Shown here: in pieces, positions 20,849 to 31,521 of the stretch
Layout of the letters: each line of letters opens with the position of its first letter
Position numbering within the stretch: position 1 is the stretch's first letter
Source of the DNA: Bedellia somnulentella
Taxonomy: Eukaryota > Arthropoda > Insecta > Lepidoptera > Bedelliidae
Assembly (NCBI GenBank): GCA_963576735.1
Contig: OY755182.1
Location: 3,782,001 to 3,846,000, forward strand
DNA length: 64,000 nt
Reading direction: 5' to 3'
The notes under the pieces: generated by a model
Seen by the model: the letters and a program-made list of their open reading frames with translations, nothing else
Databases searched by the model: none
What the model was told of the DNA's origin: nothing
Translations under genes and position numbers: made by a program

Positions 20849-21106
20849 CTAATATAATAGAATATAATCTTAATAGAATCGGCTAGACCGATTGGACTGA
20901 TTCTCTTTTGAAAGAATTACTTTGCAGAAGGTTCTTAGCTTAAAAAAGTGGAAAAGTTGTGAGGATAAAATTAAAACCTGTTCTTTTATTGCATAACAAA
21001 AACCTTTAATTAAATTTTTCTTTAATGGCCTTTGACCGTGTTTTAACACAGTAATTTTGCCAACGTCCAGTGAAAATAAAACACATATTGTAAAGTTAGG
21101 AAAATT

Positions 21107-23278
21107 TTGAGACAGGTTAACAGAAACTCATTGAACATTCTGATAAACACACAATCAACTAACGAGGCAGCAGTCATGTTTTCTGAAACCATTTCATCAG
21201 TAATGGCAGCTCACTCAAGGGAGGTAACGGTGAGTCGTAAAAATCTCAATCTTAAACCGTGGATGACTCCCGGTATAATAAGGTGCATGAGGAATAGAGA
21301 TGCCCTTCATGCTAAAGTGCGAAAGCAACCACGCAATGAAATCCTAAAGATAACTTACACTCGGTATCGGAACTTTTATTACAATCTCGTACGGTCGTTG
21401 AAACATGAATACGAAAAAACTGAACTGGAGAAACATCGTAGAAATCCAAAAAAACTATGGTCCACCATTAAAAATATTTGCCATTCACATAAAACCAAGG
21501 TTACAGCTTCAAACCTAATAATAAATGATAGAGACAACCCCAAAGCTTGTATAAACCAGTGTAACGAATATTTTTCAAAGGTTGGCAACACACTGGCTGC
21601 CAAAATATTGGACAGGTTGGGGGAAACTGAAGACTCATTGGCGTCAAAAGTTACTGTTGCCCGAAAGTCTTTACACTCCATTTTTCTGCAACCGACTAAC
21701 ACAGTTGAAGTAATAGAACTAATACAGCAACTATCCTCAAATAAAGCACCTGGACTCGATAAAATTTCCAACAGCCTGCTAAAAGTCGTTAAACATCATA
21801 TAGCCCTACCTCTGACACACATATTTAACCTCAGCCTAGCCAATGGAGAGTTTCCTGACCTGTGGAAGATGGGAGTAGTGTCGCCAATCCATAAGGGTGG
21901 GTCCAAGGCTATTCCATCAAACTATCGCCCTATAACGCTGCTCTCAGCCATATCAAAACTCCTTGAAAAAATTGTCAACAGCAGGTTAGTAAGCTTTCTT
22001 GAAACAAATAAACTTCTATCCTGTAGGCAGTTCGGGTTTCGGCGTGGAAAATGCACTGAGGACGCAGTGGGAGAGCTAACTAACCTTATATCCTCACATC
22101 TGGACCAGGGTAGGGCATGCGTCGGTATTTTCATGGACCAAACGAAAGCTTTCGACACAGTGGCTAAGCCCTTACTAATGAAAAGACTCGAAGCGATCGG
22201 AGTGCGGGGCGTTGCGCTGGCCTGGTTTAACAGTTTCCTCACAAACAGATCTCAATGCGTGAAAATTGACCAAATTATTAGTGACCCACACCCAACAAAC
22301 TTCGGAGTTCCACAGGGAAGCATTCTCGGTCCCACCCTCTTTCTGATTTACCTAAACGATATGTTGACCCTTTCCCTCAGAAATGCAGAGTTATTTTGCT
22401 ATGCAGACGACACGGCTATTGTTTTTAGTGGTTCCACTTGGAAGGAGGTATTTGGCTGCGTGGAGGAAGGCATGGCTTCCGTTGCCAAATGGCTTTCAGC
22501 AAATTTACTAACTCTTAATCCTGAAAAGACACACATGTTATGCTTCCACAAAACTCGTGCATCCAAGCCTCCCTCTACAGAAGTAAAAATACATTCCTGT
22601 AGCACACCACTTTCCAAATCACCATACAAACCAGACTGCCAGTGCCCCATTCTCACAAGAGCCGTCTCGATTAAATATCTCGGCATCACCCTCGACCACA
22701 ACCTGTCCTTCAAAGAACACATTCACACACTGTCTGGTAGAGTTCGCAAAGTAATAAACATCATGAAACTACTCAGAAATAGCGCTGACTCCAAACTTCT
22801 CGTCCAAATTTACATAGCTATATGCCAATCGCTACTGTGTTACTGCTTACCAGTTTGGGGGGGTGCAGCAAAGACTACTCTGATAGAATCTGAAAGAGCT
22901 CAAAGATCTGTCATAAAGACTATGATGAAGAAGCACTACAGATACAGTACGGCTAGTCTTTACACCGAATGTGGTTTGATGAGTGTTCGGAAGCTATTTA
23001 TTTCTCTATCTATCATGCGAGCACATCAAAAATTCTCCCAACATTTCCGCAGTAATGTATCCCAATCAAGAAGAAGTCCCAGTGTTCCTATGAAGTACTG
23101 TAAAACCACCTTCGGTAAAAGATTCCTACCCTATCTACAACCACGACTGTACAACTCATTCCTGAAGATCTGCGACATTAGTCACTGTACTTTAAGAGAA
23201 GTCAAAGTTAAAGTGAACAGCTGGCTGTCAAGTTTGTCATACGATGCAGTAGAGCAATTAGTTAGAGTGACTGAATAA
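21107..23278 (+). CDS. reverse transcriptase of a CR1/Jockey-type LINE (endonuclease missing)
   Basis: The 723-codon frame has no stop or frameshift. In order, it has a basic connector region (residues 1-150), RT fingers with NYRPITLLSAISKLLEKIVN, QFGFRRGKCTEDAV, palm motif A as GIFMDQTKAFDTV, motif B as FGVPQGSILGPTLFLIYLND, and motif C as CYADDTAIVF with the YADD at 22400-22411 (about residue 432). The C-terminal thumb region follows and ends SLSYDAVEQLVRVTE. The APE endonuclease that precedes RT in this class is absent. No ATG-initiated start is implied, because the first codon at 21107 is TTG inside a truncated copy. Its relative at 55360-58500 retains part of the endonuclease. The open frame suggests recent insertion. 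Assignment between the CR1, Daphne and Jockey clades is uncertain. Confidence 0.85.
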   Translation: MRQVNRNSLNILINTQSTNEAAVMFSETISSVMAAHSREVTVSRKNLNLKPWMTPGIIRCMRNRDALHAKVRKQPRNEILKITYTRYRNFYYNLVRSLKHEYEKTELEKHRRNPKKLWSTIKNICHSHKTKVTASNLIINDRDNPKACINQCNEYFSKVGNTLAAKILDRLGETEDSLASKVTVARKSLHSIFLQPTNTVEVIELIQQLSSNKAPGLDKISNSLLKVVKHHIALPLTHIFNLSLANGEFPDLWKMGVVSPIHKGGSKAIPSNYRPITLLSAISKLLEKIVNSRLVSFLETNKLLSCRQFGFRRGKCTEDAVGELTNLISSHLDQGRACVGIFMDQTKAFDTVAKPLLMKRLEAIGVRGVALAWFNSFLTNRSQCVKIDQIISDPHPTNFGVPQGSILGPTLFLIYLNDMLTLSLRNAELFCYADDTAIVFSGSTWKEVFGCVEEGMASVAKWLSANLLTLNPEKTHMLCFHKTRASKPPSTEVKIHSCSTPLSKSPYKPDCQCPILTRAVSIKYLGITLDHNLSFKEHIHTLSGRVRKVINIMKLLRNSADSKLLVQIYIAICQSLLCYCLPVWGGAAKTTLIESERAQRSVIKTMMKKHYRYSTASLYTECGLMSVRKLFISLSIMRAHQKFSQHFRSNVSQSRRSPSVPMKYCKTTFGKRFLPYLQPRLYNSFLKICDISHCTLREVKVKVNSWLSSLSYDAVEQLVRVTE

Positions 23279-23295
23279 CACAATAAGCACGAAAT

Positions 23296-23325
23296 ACACA
23301 CACACACACACACACACACACAACC
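23296..23325 (+). repeat. (CA)n microsatellite in LINE 3' UTR
   Basis: A pure AC run. The second copy of this LINE has a shorter CA-rich patch at 58125-58140 in the same place. Confidence 0.95.
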
Positions 23326-23731
23326 ACCTCAACACACACCCACACATACGCACACTCAAAATACACAATAACTTAATAACTTTTTTTTTTTTTTCACATT
23401 TTCTTAATAACTGAATTATTAACTTCTGAATTTTTCACTTTATATTCTGGTCTATGCATGTTACCAAATCATCAAATAAATAGGTCACTTTTATGTTTGT
23501 ATGTAATTTAATTTTGAAGACCTATAAATGAATATATATATATATGTACATATATATATGAACCACATAGCATATCATTACTCGGTACCCACGATACAGG
23601 CTTGCCTAGTGTGGGGCCACAGGTACTCATATCATGTAAAACAAAATGTGTTTATGTAATATCTTCACTGTACTGAAAACTGTGTTTGGAAAATAAAGAT
23701 TATTATTATTTCGAAAAGCATTTTTGTTTCT

Positions 23732-23782
23732 CGCCTCTCCCATGGCCGAAAATGAAAATATAAATTTTAAATGGGAGAGGCG
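23732..23782 (-). repeat. 3'-UTR stem-loop of Dong-type copy 1
   Basis: CGCCTCTCCCAT (23732-23743) and ATGGGAGAGGCG (23771-23782) are perfect inverted repeats around a 27-nt AT-rich loop. They lie just inside the RNA 3' end. Confidence 0.93.
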
Positions 23783-23814
23783 GTACTCCCCGACAAAAGC
23801 ACAGACGGTCGGGG

Positions 23815-25449
23815 TCAGGGAGTCAGGTTCAAGAACCGACGGACGATCCGAGCCGTATCGAGCAGCACCGCTTTCTGCATTTGTGCTGGAACCGACACGC
23901 CACAGAAATCCAACCGCCTCAAGTTGCTCGCGAGGCTGGTTGGAATTAACCCGTTCGCGGATAAAACAATTGGGATTATTTCTGTCGAAGTCACACCCCA
24001 CATGTCGGTGATCTCGTGAGCCAGATCGAGATATTTCCGACGCTTCTCGGTGTCGGCTTTCACGAGACCCTCGTCATGAGGGATAGTGACATCCACTAGA
24101 AATACCCTCGACTGCGACCGATCCCATACCACGATATCAGGCTTATTCGCTAGAATAGTCCTGTCCGTGATAACGGATCGGTCCCAATAGATTTTGGCAC
24201 GGTCGTTTTCTAGGATTGGCTCCGGTAGATACTTGTAATACGGCAGCCTCTGTTGCAAGAGTCCGTATTTTAGAGCGAGCTCCTGATGCAGGATTTTGGC
24301 TGCTTGGTTGTGTCTGTGCAAGTACTCAGTGTTAGCAAGAGCCGAACAACCGGAGATAACATGCCTAAGTGACTCTCCGGGACGGCCACATGCTCGACAA
24401 ACGTCTGTGGTACCGTCCTTTAGGATGTATTTCCGATAGTTCCGCGTCTTGATAACCTGATCTTGTATTGCACAGACAAAACCTTCGGTTTCCCCAAAGA
24501 GGTCCCCGAAACGCAGCCAATGCAGGGAGGCTTTACGGTCCACGAAAGGTTCGTGAAGTACCTTGTAAAACCTCCCATGCAGCTCCTTCTCTTTCCATAC
24601 GGACTCCCGATCAGAGGTGCTAAGTACCTCCGGGGTTCGCCAATCCTGTGAGGCCAACGATAAGGGAGTCAGTCCTTTATCACTAGCGACCACCTCTCCC
24701 CGAATACTATCATCCGTCATCGTCAAAAAATAGTTTCTGAGGTTGCATACCTCGCGGTTGTGCATGGTTTTGGCACTCAAGAGGCCTCGACCACCACACT
24801 TCCGCGGGATATACAATCTCATAACCGACGACCTCGGATGATGCATTCGATGAGAGGTCATCATCGTGCGGACTCGTCTGTCCAGAGCGTCGAGTTCGGT
24901 CTGAGTCCATCTGAGCACGCCAAATGTGTACATCAGTACAGGCATGACCCAGGAGTTAATGGCTCGGATCTTATTAACGCCTGATAAGTAGCTATTAAGC
25001 ACACTTTTCAGGCGTTCACAAAACTCCTCGCAAACACCCTGTTTCACGTCTGCCACCTTCACGCCGATGGTTTGTGACATGCCCAGATACCGGTATGTTT
25101 CAGCCTCGGAGAGTGCCCTCAAATGATTGGTGCCGACATCGACACCATCAGAGTGCACGACATGCCCCTTCTCAACATGGATGACCGCACACTTATCGAC
25201 CCCGAGCTCCATCTTGACGGAACCACTGAAATCATTAGTGATCGTCAGTAGCTCCGCCAATCTGTCAGCCGTGGGGGCGTAAAGTTTCAGGTCATCCATG
25301 TAAAGGAGATGAGGCAAGCGTGGTCCGCCTCTCCGAAACTGAAAGCCTGTCCCCGAATTCTCCAAGAGTGTACTTAGAGGATTCAGGGCCAAGCAAAACC
25401 AAACTGGACTCAGGCAATCGCCCTGGAAAATCCCTCGCCTTATATCAAT
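23815..25449 (-). pseudogene. R4/Dong-type RT plus restriction-like endonuclease, N-terminally truncated
   Basis: The frame is open from the truncation point to the stop. It starts inside RT motif B (RRGIFQGDCLSPVWF), then YMDDLKLYA (YMDD codons at 25291-25302), the thumb, a CCHC zinc motif ([18 protein letters not shown]) and the restriction-like endonuclease (KPDIVVWD, VDVTIP, EKRRKYL). It lacks RT motif A and everything N-terminal, so it cannot be autonomous. The first ATG (25392) is incidental. It differs from the full copy by conservative changes such as P-H-L to P-N-L next to YMDD. Confidence 0.92.
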
Positions 25450-25451
25450 TT

Positions 25452-25471
25452 TTATTATTATTATTATTATT
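25452..25471 (+). repeat. (ATT)n at the 5' truncation of Dong-type copy 1
   Basis: The ATT run matches the one at the element's 3' side, as expected for insertion within a TAA/ATT array. Confidence 0.95.
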
Positions 25472-25513
25472 CATGGTTGAATGGTCTAAATATTTGCTAC
25501 AAAATTAACAATA

Positions 25514-26138
25514 TAAGCAACAAGAATGCATTATAATTTTATGTTATGAACCTTGATGAAATGACACAAAGTTTTAATAAAAGGGGTATATACAAAACAA
25601 AGTAAACATTTAAAATTTGTAGGAAGAGGGATGAAAGGAGGCAAAACATCATATAGAGAAAATGATAAGTTACGACATGAGGAAAAAATATGGTCAACTG
25701 TTCCTTCATCTAATCCACACTCGCAAATTGAACTGTCCCTTATCCTTATTTTTGGCAAGGTGAACCGGAGTACACGAATGACCAAAACGAATTCTACAAA
25801 TAGTGGACGCTACCTATTTGTCAGCAGATTTACATTTGAAAAACCAAGGTCTAGACGGAATGTTGTCACCCTGGATATCACCGTAATATTTACCTTTTAA
25901 AGATTTTGACTGGAGCCAAAGCAATTTCCAAGATTCAAACATTCGAGGCCTGGCTAACGAGCATAGATCGTGACTATAGATTATTGAGTAATCAATACAG
26001 CCGGAACTAATGGCTAACTTTGCATAATTATCAGCCAACTCATTTCCAGAAATGCCACAGTGACTGGGAATCCAGCCAATGATAATGTAATTTTTTTTCA
26101 AATGACAAATGAAGAGATGGAATTTGATTTCTAATATA
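25514..26138 (-). pseudogene. RNase H-bearing LINE C-terminal fragment
   Basis: The minus strand encodes IIGWIPSHCGISGNELADNY, the last RNase H motif of I/R1/LOA-type LINEs (W-x-P-S-H-x-G-I-x-G-N-E-x-A-D, with the catalytic D and H). The C-terminal cysteine region follows (CECGLDEGTVDHIFSSCRN). An in-frame TAG follows SADK at about 25812, and a one-base slip in an A run near 25755 shifts the frame between the two halves. The RT domain is missing, so this is a 5'-truncated, decayed copy that joins a SINE-M tail at 26138. Confidence 0.8.
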
Positions 26139-26198
26139 CATACATACATATACTAACGGCTATAAATCCCTAAACCCTTTTAGGGATTTATACTTCCC
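26138..26198 (-). mobile_element. SINE-M 3' tail folded back on itself
   Basis: The tail ATACTAACGGCTATAAATCC is followed at once by its own inverted copy. The 14-bp perfect arms are 26161-26174 and 26179-26192, with a CCCT loop. Confidence 0.8.
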
Positions 26199-26269
26199 TT
26201 ACATTAATTATTCTATAGCATGTATGAGATGCTTTTTTATTCTTCAAGCAAGAGAAGTTTTTCAAGTTG

Positions 26270-26343
26270 GTACTAAGTGGCGATCGATAGTCTCTGCCTA
26301 CCCAAATGGGAATAATAGGCGTGAATATAGGTAAGTAAGTAAG
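26270..26343 (+). mobile_element. RTE LINE extreme 3' end
   Basis: GTGGCGATCGATAGTCTCTG then CCTACCCAAATGGGAATAAT, GGCGTGAATA and a GTAA-repeat tail. Under 80 bp survive. Confidence 0.8.
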
Positions 26344-27069
26344 TATTTAAAAAATATAAATATAGTTATTATATAAGTCATAAAATATAAATAAACAATA
26401 GCACAGTATGTGAAATATATTTGGATATATTGCGTTTTTAACAGATGGCAACCCTAATTTGCGGCCGTTTTTTCACAGGCAGCTATGTTTCATCATATTA
26501 AGAAAAAAAATGCTTTAATTTCATATAAGAAATATGCGTGTAACATATGAACGTATAAAACACTCCAAAATATAACCTACTTACACCTGGCTGCCGGGTA
26601 GTTGCGGCCGAATTTGCAACGGCACCCATGGATTTTTATATTCTTTATATACACTGCTATGATGGGGATGTTATTATATTTCGAAAACAAGTGAACGAAA
26701 TTTGTCTTCAAAAAATAATAAACATTAATTAAATTAAAATTACTTGCGGCCACTTTTGCCTGGCTGCGTCTTGTCAGAGTATTCTCCTATTCATAAACTT
26801 ATGTTAAAATGTGACTTTGTACGTTATGAACGTAGTGATTCAACAGCGGGATCTTATACTATAATATATAAATAATATTTTCAAAAAGGGATAGCATAGT
26901 TTTGGAACCAATAATTTCTCACTTTTGAACACACTGATAGAGGTAGATTGAGAGAGTATTAAGGCATCCACCAAACCTTTGATAAAAGCAGTCTCATATA
27001 ACTGGCTCGAAAATGGATGGGATATAACTATTTCCGTTTTTACACGGCCCAACCCTGATAGTTCAAAAT
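26344..27069. other. unassigned AT-rich stretch
   Basis: A motif TTGCGGCC recurs loosely at 26459, 26603 and 26745, but no family is recognised. Confidence 0.35.
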
Positions 27070-27480
27070 TGGATAGAATACCGCTTATCGTGCCACGATG
27101 GGGATTCAAATTCCGGGTCGGACCTACTCGTACACATATTTATCTTTGCCAAAAACATATGTGTGGTTAATTTAAATCTTTTTGTTCATGAGAACCTCAT
27201 GTGGGGATTATTACTAATAAATAAAGAATAAATAAAGGAAAGAAAAATTTCGACACACATTCCGAATAAGTAAAAAATTCGGAGGTAGGAAACGCAAACA
27301 CTACTAAAACGTGTAAAAGAAATTATTATATTTATATTATAAGTTAAATTATTATGGTTGTTAACGGTAAGAGAAAACATCGTGAGGAAACCCGCATGGC
27401 TAAGTTGTACTTTGTCATGTGATAGTGTATTCGTAGAAGTATTAGTACCTCTGCCAACTCCTTCAGGGATATAGTTTGAG
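27070..27480 (+). mobile_element. SINE-A split by a SINE-B-related insertion
   Basis: The head (GAATACCGCTTATCG, TTCAAATTCCGGGTCGGACC) lies at 27078-27176. The body resumes at 27350 (GGTTGTTAACGGTAAGAG) and ends in CTCTGCCAACTCCTTCAGGG. The internal core between GTGTATTCGTA and GAAGTATTAGTACC is deleted. Confidence 0.82.
27177..27345 (-). mobile_element. SINE-B-related insertion
   Basis: CTTTTTGTTCATGAGAACCT, AATAAATAAAGGAAAGAAAA and TTTCGACAC match SINE-B in reverse. The remainder (GGTAGGAAACGCAAACACTA) matches, inverted, the sequence at 14520-14560, so the family has a longer or rearranged form. Confidence 0.7.
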
Positions 27481-27772
27481 TCACTAATATTTTACAGCAT
27501 TGTTTAATATACAGGTTTAATTTGTTTCTATCAACAATTAGAGCAAATTTTACATTGTTTTGTTTAAAATTTAATATGGTTCTGATATGAAAATTATGTT
27601 TCACAAAATTCATTGTAATATCAGACGATCTTAAGAATTCAATTTGGAGACATGAATGCAATTACTTTACAACTCGGTTTTGGGTAAATGTCAAAGATTT
27701 TTTGCATTTAATTATAAAAGGTTTGAAGGTAATGAAGAATTAAATATTTAGAAACAGAAAAACACTTTTTTG

Positions 27773-27967
27773 CTGTGTAGTGTCAGCGTAGAGTAGCTCT
27801 ACCCCATTTCTACCCACGGGTGTCGTTAGAGGCAACTAAGGGCATGGGGATTTTTAAAGTGGTTTTTGGGGGATGCGGTTGGAGACCCATCACCAAAAAG
27901 AAATATTTTACAAACTATTCCCCACTTAACTTCAAAAGTTGCTTAAGAATTTTCTGATTCTGAAGTA
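27773..27967 (+). mobile_element. SINE-M, 3'-truncated
   Basis: GCTGTGTAGTGTCAGCGTAG through TTCTGATTCTGAAG. The CTACCCC tail is missing. Confidence 0.85.
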
Positions 27968-28029
27968 AAAAAAAAATAGTTCGAAAATTAAGAATAAAAG
28001 CCATGTATCTCTGCGTCTGAAGCGGGGGT

Positions 28030-28165
28030 TCTCCCAATGAGCTACCACGGAAAGTGTCACGTGAATAGTGAGATGTTGACAGTTTATTCGTACGATTGTG
28101 GTGGGCATATCACTTATCAAATGACACTCTCGCTCTCAGTACTTCTTATGCCTTCGGGTGCAGGT
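28030..28165. mobile_element. SINE-A-related repeat
   Basis: GTGTCACGTGAATAGTGAGA, GACAGTTTATTCGTACGA and CTTCGGGTGCAGGTGACAA. It is a sister of the copy at 19790. Confidence 0.55.
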
Positions 28166-28205
28166 GACAAGATGACAGTTTAATCTTCAAAGTACAATCC
28201 GATCA

Positions 28206-28586
28206 TTATTTATTTATTTATTTATTTGAGAAACAAACGGTACACAATATTTCAAATAAGATAAAAATACAGAGAAGTTCTTGACCTATAAAGTTTCTAC
28301 CAATTGTTATACAGTTATTAGCTGCAATAAATCTAGCACGGAAGTATATAATGGCTAAGTAAAATATTTATATGCATTTATTAAAAATATATTATCTTAA
28401 TGTAACAAACAGATATTTATTTTTAAGATGTATGTATATGTATATAAAGGTGCAAAGAATTTAATGATCTGCTGGTGAGTTTAGTTTGTCAGATGTTTTT
28501 TTTTTTAAAGGCCTATTTAAGTTCTTTCTAATATCTATTGGAATTATACCCGCAAGTATAATTCTCATATGAAAATAGATAGATAC
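28206..28586. other. (TTTA)n and unassigned sequence
   Basis: The ATTTATTTATTTATTTGAGA run (28206-28232) looks like the inverted 3' tail of a LINE. No coding sequence follows. Confidence 0.4.
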
Positions 28587-28826
28587 ATACATACATATAC
28601 TCACGGCTATAAATCCCTTGAAGGGGTAGCTAGAGCTAGGGAATAAAAAATTCCTCAGCCATTTTTGGAAGTTGCGTCGGGAAAAGATGGTGAAATAAAG
28701 ATTGTTGTTGTTGGTGATGGGTCACCCAAAAATCCCTCAAAAGCCCCAATACCGTTAGTCGCCTCTCACGTACACCCACCGGAAGAAATGGGGTTGTGCT
28801 ATTCTTAGCCGGCACTACACAGCACT
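28587..28826 (-). mobile_element. SINE-M, full length
   Basis: ACTCACGGCTATAAATCCCT to CGGCACTACACAGC. AAAATAGATA-type words recur in both flanks, a possible target-site duplication. Confidence 0.88.
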
Positions 28827-29102
28827 ATAAAATAGATAAATAATAGAAAATAGATAATGGTACTATTTGAGATTTATGTTCGACTGATTATAATGATAAA
28901 CATTTACAAGGGTACCTAACCAAAATCAGCAACGTGCGGGTCGGTCTATATTGCACGGCCCGACTCGCACTTAGCTCGTTTTTAAACTACTTGAAGTTTC
29001 TAATATACGTGTTAGAGTTATAACAATTTTTTTTCAACTTTCATCGAACACCCAAAGTGGTGAAATCTAGACATTGACCAAAACATAATTTAATGTTTAT
29101 TG

Positions 29103-29166
29103 ACATGAATTCCTCATGTGGGGATTATTACTCATAAATTCTCATTCATTTTTCTTTCCTTTAATA
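29103..29166 (-). mobile_element. SINE-B distal fragment
   Basis: GAATTCCTCATGTGGGGATT followed by ATTTTTCTTTCCTTT. Confidence 0.6.
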
Positions 29167-29870
29167 ACATCTTTTATTTATGATTGACCAAAACACATTA
29201 ACATAAACCCCAAAGAGACCATTAAACGCATGAATGGCCTCAAACATCGTTAGTGCTTTGAGCAAAAAATTGATAGTATGACCTTTTCAGATTAAATAAA
29301 AAAGCTTTTATTTCTAAATAAGACCCTTTTCCGAACAGTTTAACTGTTTAATTAGTTTATTTCTTTTGTGATGCTACTTGAAAATATAATTTAAATTAAT
29401 ACGTATACATATAATCTTCTATACTATAATAAGACTGTAACGAGGTCAAAACTGTACATTGAAGAAAAAAAAATAAAAACCGAAGGAATATGTTTTATTT
29501 TCGATACTGAAGCCAAATTTGCTATTTTTGAAAAAAATGTCTGAAAAAAAAATTCTACCGGACCGATCTCGATCAAATTTGGCATGAATGTAGGTTATAC
29601 ACCTGGCCAACATATAGGATATAATTTATCCCGGATTTCGCAAGGGTTCCCACAGGAGCATAAAAAAACATAACTTTTATATGGTTCCCCATATTTACAC
29701 GATTAATTTTTTCATCGACCGACTTTATCGGACTCTTCATTAATAGTCTTTTTGGGAAAAATAAGGGTTTCATCCATTTTCATCAAAATAATTGTCCATT
29801 TAATTGTTTGTCAATAGTATGACTACTAGATATATAGGATATCACAAATTTGAGACTTTCACAAATGTCT

Positions 29871-29944
29871 GCGTGGCGTAGCGGTATACCGTTTGGTAAA
29901 CACTAAGTACGAGAGACCCAGGTTCGAACCCCGGGTGGGCAAAG
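29871..29944 (+). repeat. tRNA-like segment inside Helitron 1
   Basis: GTGGCGTAGCGGTATACCG resembles box A and AGGTTCGAACCCCGGG is a perfect box B. The acceptor and anticodon arms pair poorly, so this is probably SINE-derived, not a working tRNA gene. A homologous block lies in Helitron 2. Confidence 0.7.
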
Positions 29945-30002
29945 TCTTTTTGCGTATTTTTTTTGCTTTTGTTGTTAGGTTAGAATAATAGGATGCACTA
30001 AT

Positions 30003-30260
30003 CCTTACATACATACATACATACATATACTCACGGCTATAATTCCCTAGAAGGGGTAGCCAGAGCCAAGGAATTATAAATTCCTCAGCCACTTTTGGAA
30101 ATTGAGTGGGGAAAAGGCGGTAAATTAAAGGTTTTTGGTGATGGGTCTCCAACCGCATCGCCCAAAAATCCAATAAATAGCCCCAAAACCCTTAGTCGCC
30201 TCTTACGACACCCGTGGGTAGAAAGGGGTAGCGACATTCTTAGCCGGCACTACACGGCAT
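30003..30260 (-). mobile_element. SINE-M, full length, young
   Basis: It has a long TACA tail, ATATACTCACGGCTATAATT and a GCCGGCACTACACGGC head. It is absent from the matching place in Helitron 2. Confidence 0.9.
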
Positions 30261-30307
30261 TCTTCCTTCTTTTTCACATTCAACTATGCGAATCAATCAA
30301 TCATGAG

Positions 30308-30480
30308 AATATACTAACGGCTATAAATCACAAAAAAGGGTAGCCACAGCTCCAGAGATAGTAATTCTTTATCCACTTTTGGAAGTTGAATGGGGTCCGT
30401 CCAACCGTCCAACTGCATCGCCCAATAATCACTTAAAAAGTCTCAATGTTCTTTATATCTATTACAACGCCCACGGGAAT
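30308..30480 (-). mobile_element. old SINE-M carried by the Helitron family
   Basis: ACTAACGGCTATAAATCAC, CTGCATCGCCCAATAATCAC and TACAACGCCCACGGGAATAT. The same degraded copy lies at 32697-32888. Confidence 0.75.
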
Positions 30481-30592
30481 ATAAATACAAAAAAACAGAA
30501 GTTAGTGTAGTTAGATAGTGTTTTGGTATTTTGGATGTAAACTGCATGCAAAAAATGTAGTCCACGCGGACGTAGTCGCGGGCAAAAGCTAG

Positions 30593-31521
30593 TAGTTAAT
30601 TAATCTTTGATGTAAAGTATCTTACCCCATTTTTCTAGAAAAGAAATGAATATGAAATATTACGCTCGCTTTAAAGAATTTCAAAGTTAAATGCCCTGTT
30701 ACGTATTTTTAATAAAAATAATTGAACGTCTTCTGCGCTGACTTTATTTCTTTTATATTTGTGTATATATAGCATATAAGTTTCTTTAAATTTTCTGTTA
30801 CAAATAGCAATAGTAAGAGTTATTAGAAATTCTCATGATATCCTTACTACCATGCTTTAATGAGTTTTGCGTCTCTCGAATGTGTAGGTGTACCGTCAGC
30901 AGTGAAATGAATCGCCCACTGCGGACTCTACATAAAACTGCACGCTCGAATCAACACTGAAAGTCATACTCATATGTTGCAGTGTACCGTCAACAAATAA
31001 ATTTGGTATATCGATGAATGCAATATACGATTTTGATTTCTATCGCTATTTTAATTGTTGTTGTATAATTTATTGACGTGATAAAGTCTTGTAAATGAAT
31101 GAGAGCATGCTCGTAAAAAAGGGATGTAAATAAGTGGGAGAGCATTAAAAGCCGTTAATTGATTGAGCTGCTGCCATACTAAAACATTAAATAGTTTTAT
31201 TTTTTTATTAGATGGTGCTATGTAAAGAAAGAAAGAAAGAAGAAACATTTATTCGCATTAAGAGTACAGAAAATATAAAAACAACAAATATAACACATAT
31301 GACAAATACAATAATTTATACAGTACATCAGACTATACCCTTAAATCAAAAAGGCCCTGACTCAACATAAAATTGTGAGATTGACTCACAATACTGATTG
31401 ATACTGATACTGAGTGACAAATTTTAAAACAGTTTTATTTACGCTTCACTGCTTTCAATAACTAATGCTGGTGGACATAAATAATAAACATAAACTTATA
31501 CATAATTCATACAAATATATA
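30593..31521. other. unassigned; GAAA-tailed repeat end at 31225-31262
   Basis: AAAGAAAGAAAGAAGAAACA then TTTATTCGCATTAAGAG repeats the joint seen at 15798. The rest is unassigned AT-rich DNA. Confidence 0.45.

Larger units (their letters stand above)
21080..23710 (+). mobile_element. CR1/Jockey-type LINE, 5'-truncated copy 1
   Basis: The element starts abruptly just upstream of the RT region, covers the whole RT and C-terminus, and ends in a 3' UTR with a CA repeat, AATAAAG and an ATT-repeat tail (23699-23711). A minus-strand Dong-type element begins right after the tail. Confidence 0.85.
23727..25451 (-). mobile_element. R4/Dong-type retrotransposon copy 1, 5'-truncated
   Basis: The 3' end (left) abuts ATTATTATT from the LINE tail. 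The 5' truncation point near 25450 abuts a second ATT run (25452-25470). The element matches the copy at 58.5-62.4 kb almost base for base, with 7 amino-acid differences over about 525 residues, so the insertion is young. Confidence 0.92.
29415..30592 (+). mobile_element. non-autonomous Helitron copy 1 (Lep1-like), carrying SINEs
   Basis: The 5' end is TCTTCTATACTATAATAAGA after a target A. The 3' end is CCACGCGGACGTAGTCGCGG, then GCAAAAGCTAG. The short GC hairpin before CTAG is the Helitron 3' signature. The interior has a tRNA-like block (29871-29944), a young SINE-M (30003-30260) and an older SINE-M (30308-30480). The base after CTAG is T, giving the expected A^T insertion. No Rep/Hel coding is present. 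Confidence 0.8.

Noticed and set aside
23724..24019. Plus-strand ORFs of 82-95 codons in the Dong-type 3' region, repeated at 58493-58813 and 62489-62737
   Set aside because: They are antisense shadows of the endonuclease domain, and repeat only because the element does.
29871..29944. Possible tRNA gene with perfect box B
   Set aside because: The stems pair poorly, and a decayed homologue occurs at the same place in a second Helitron.
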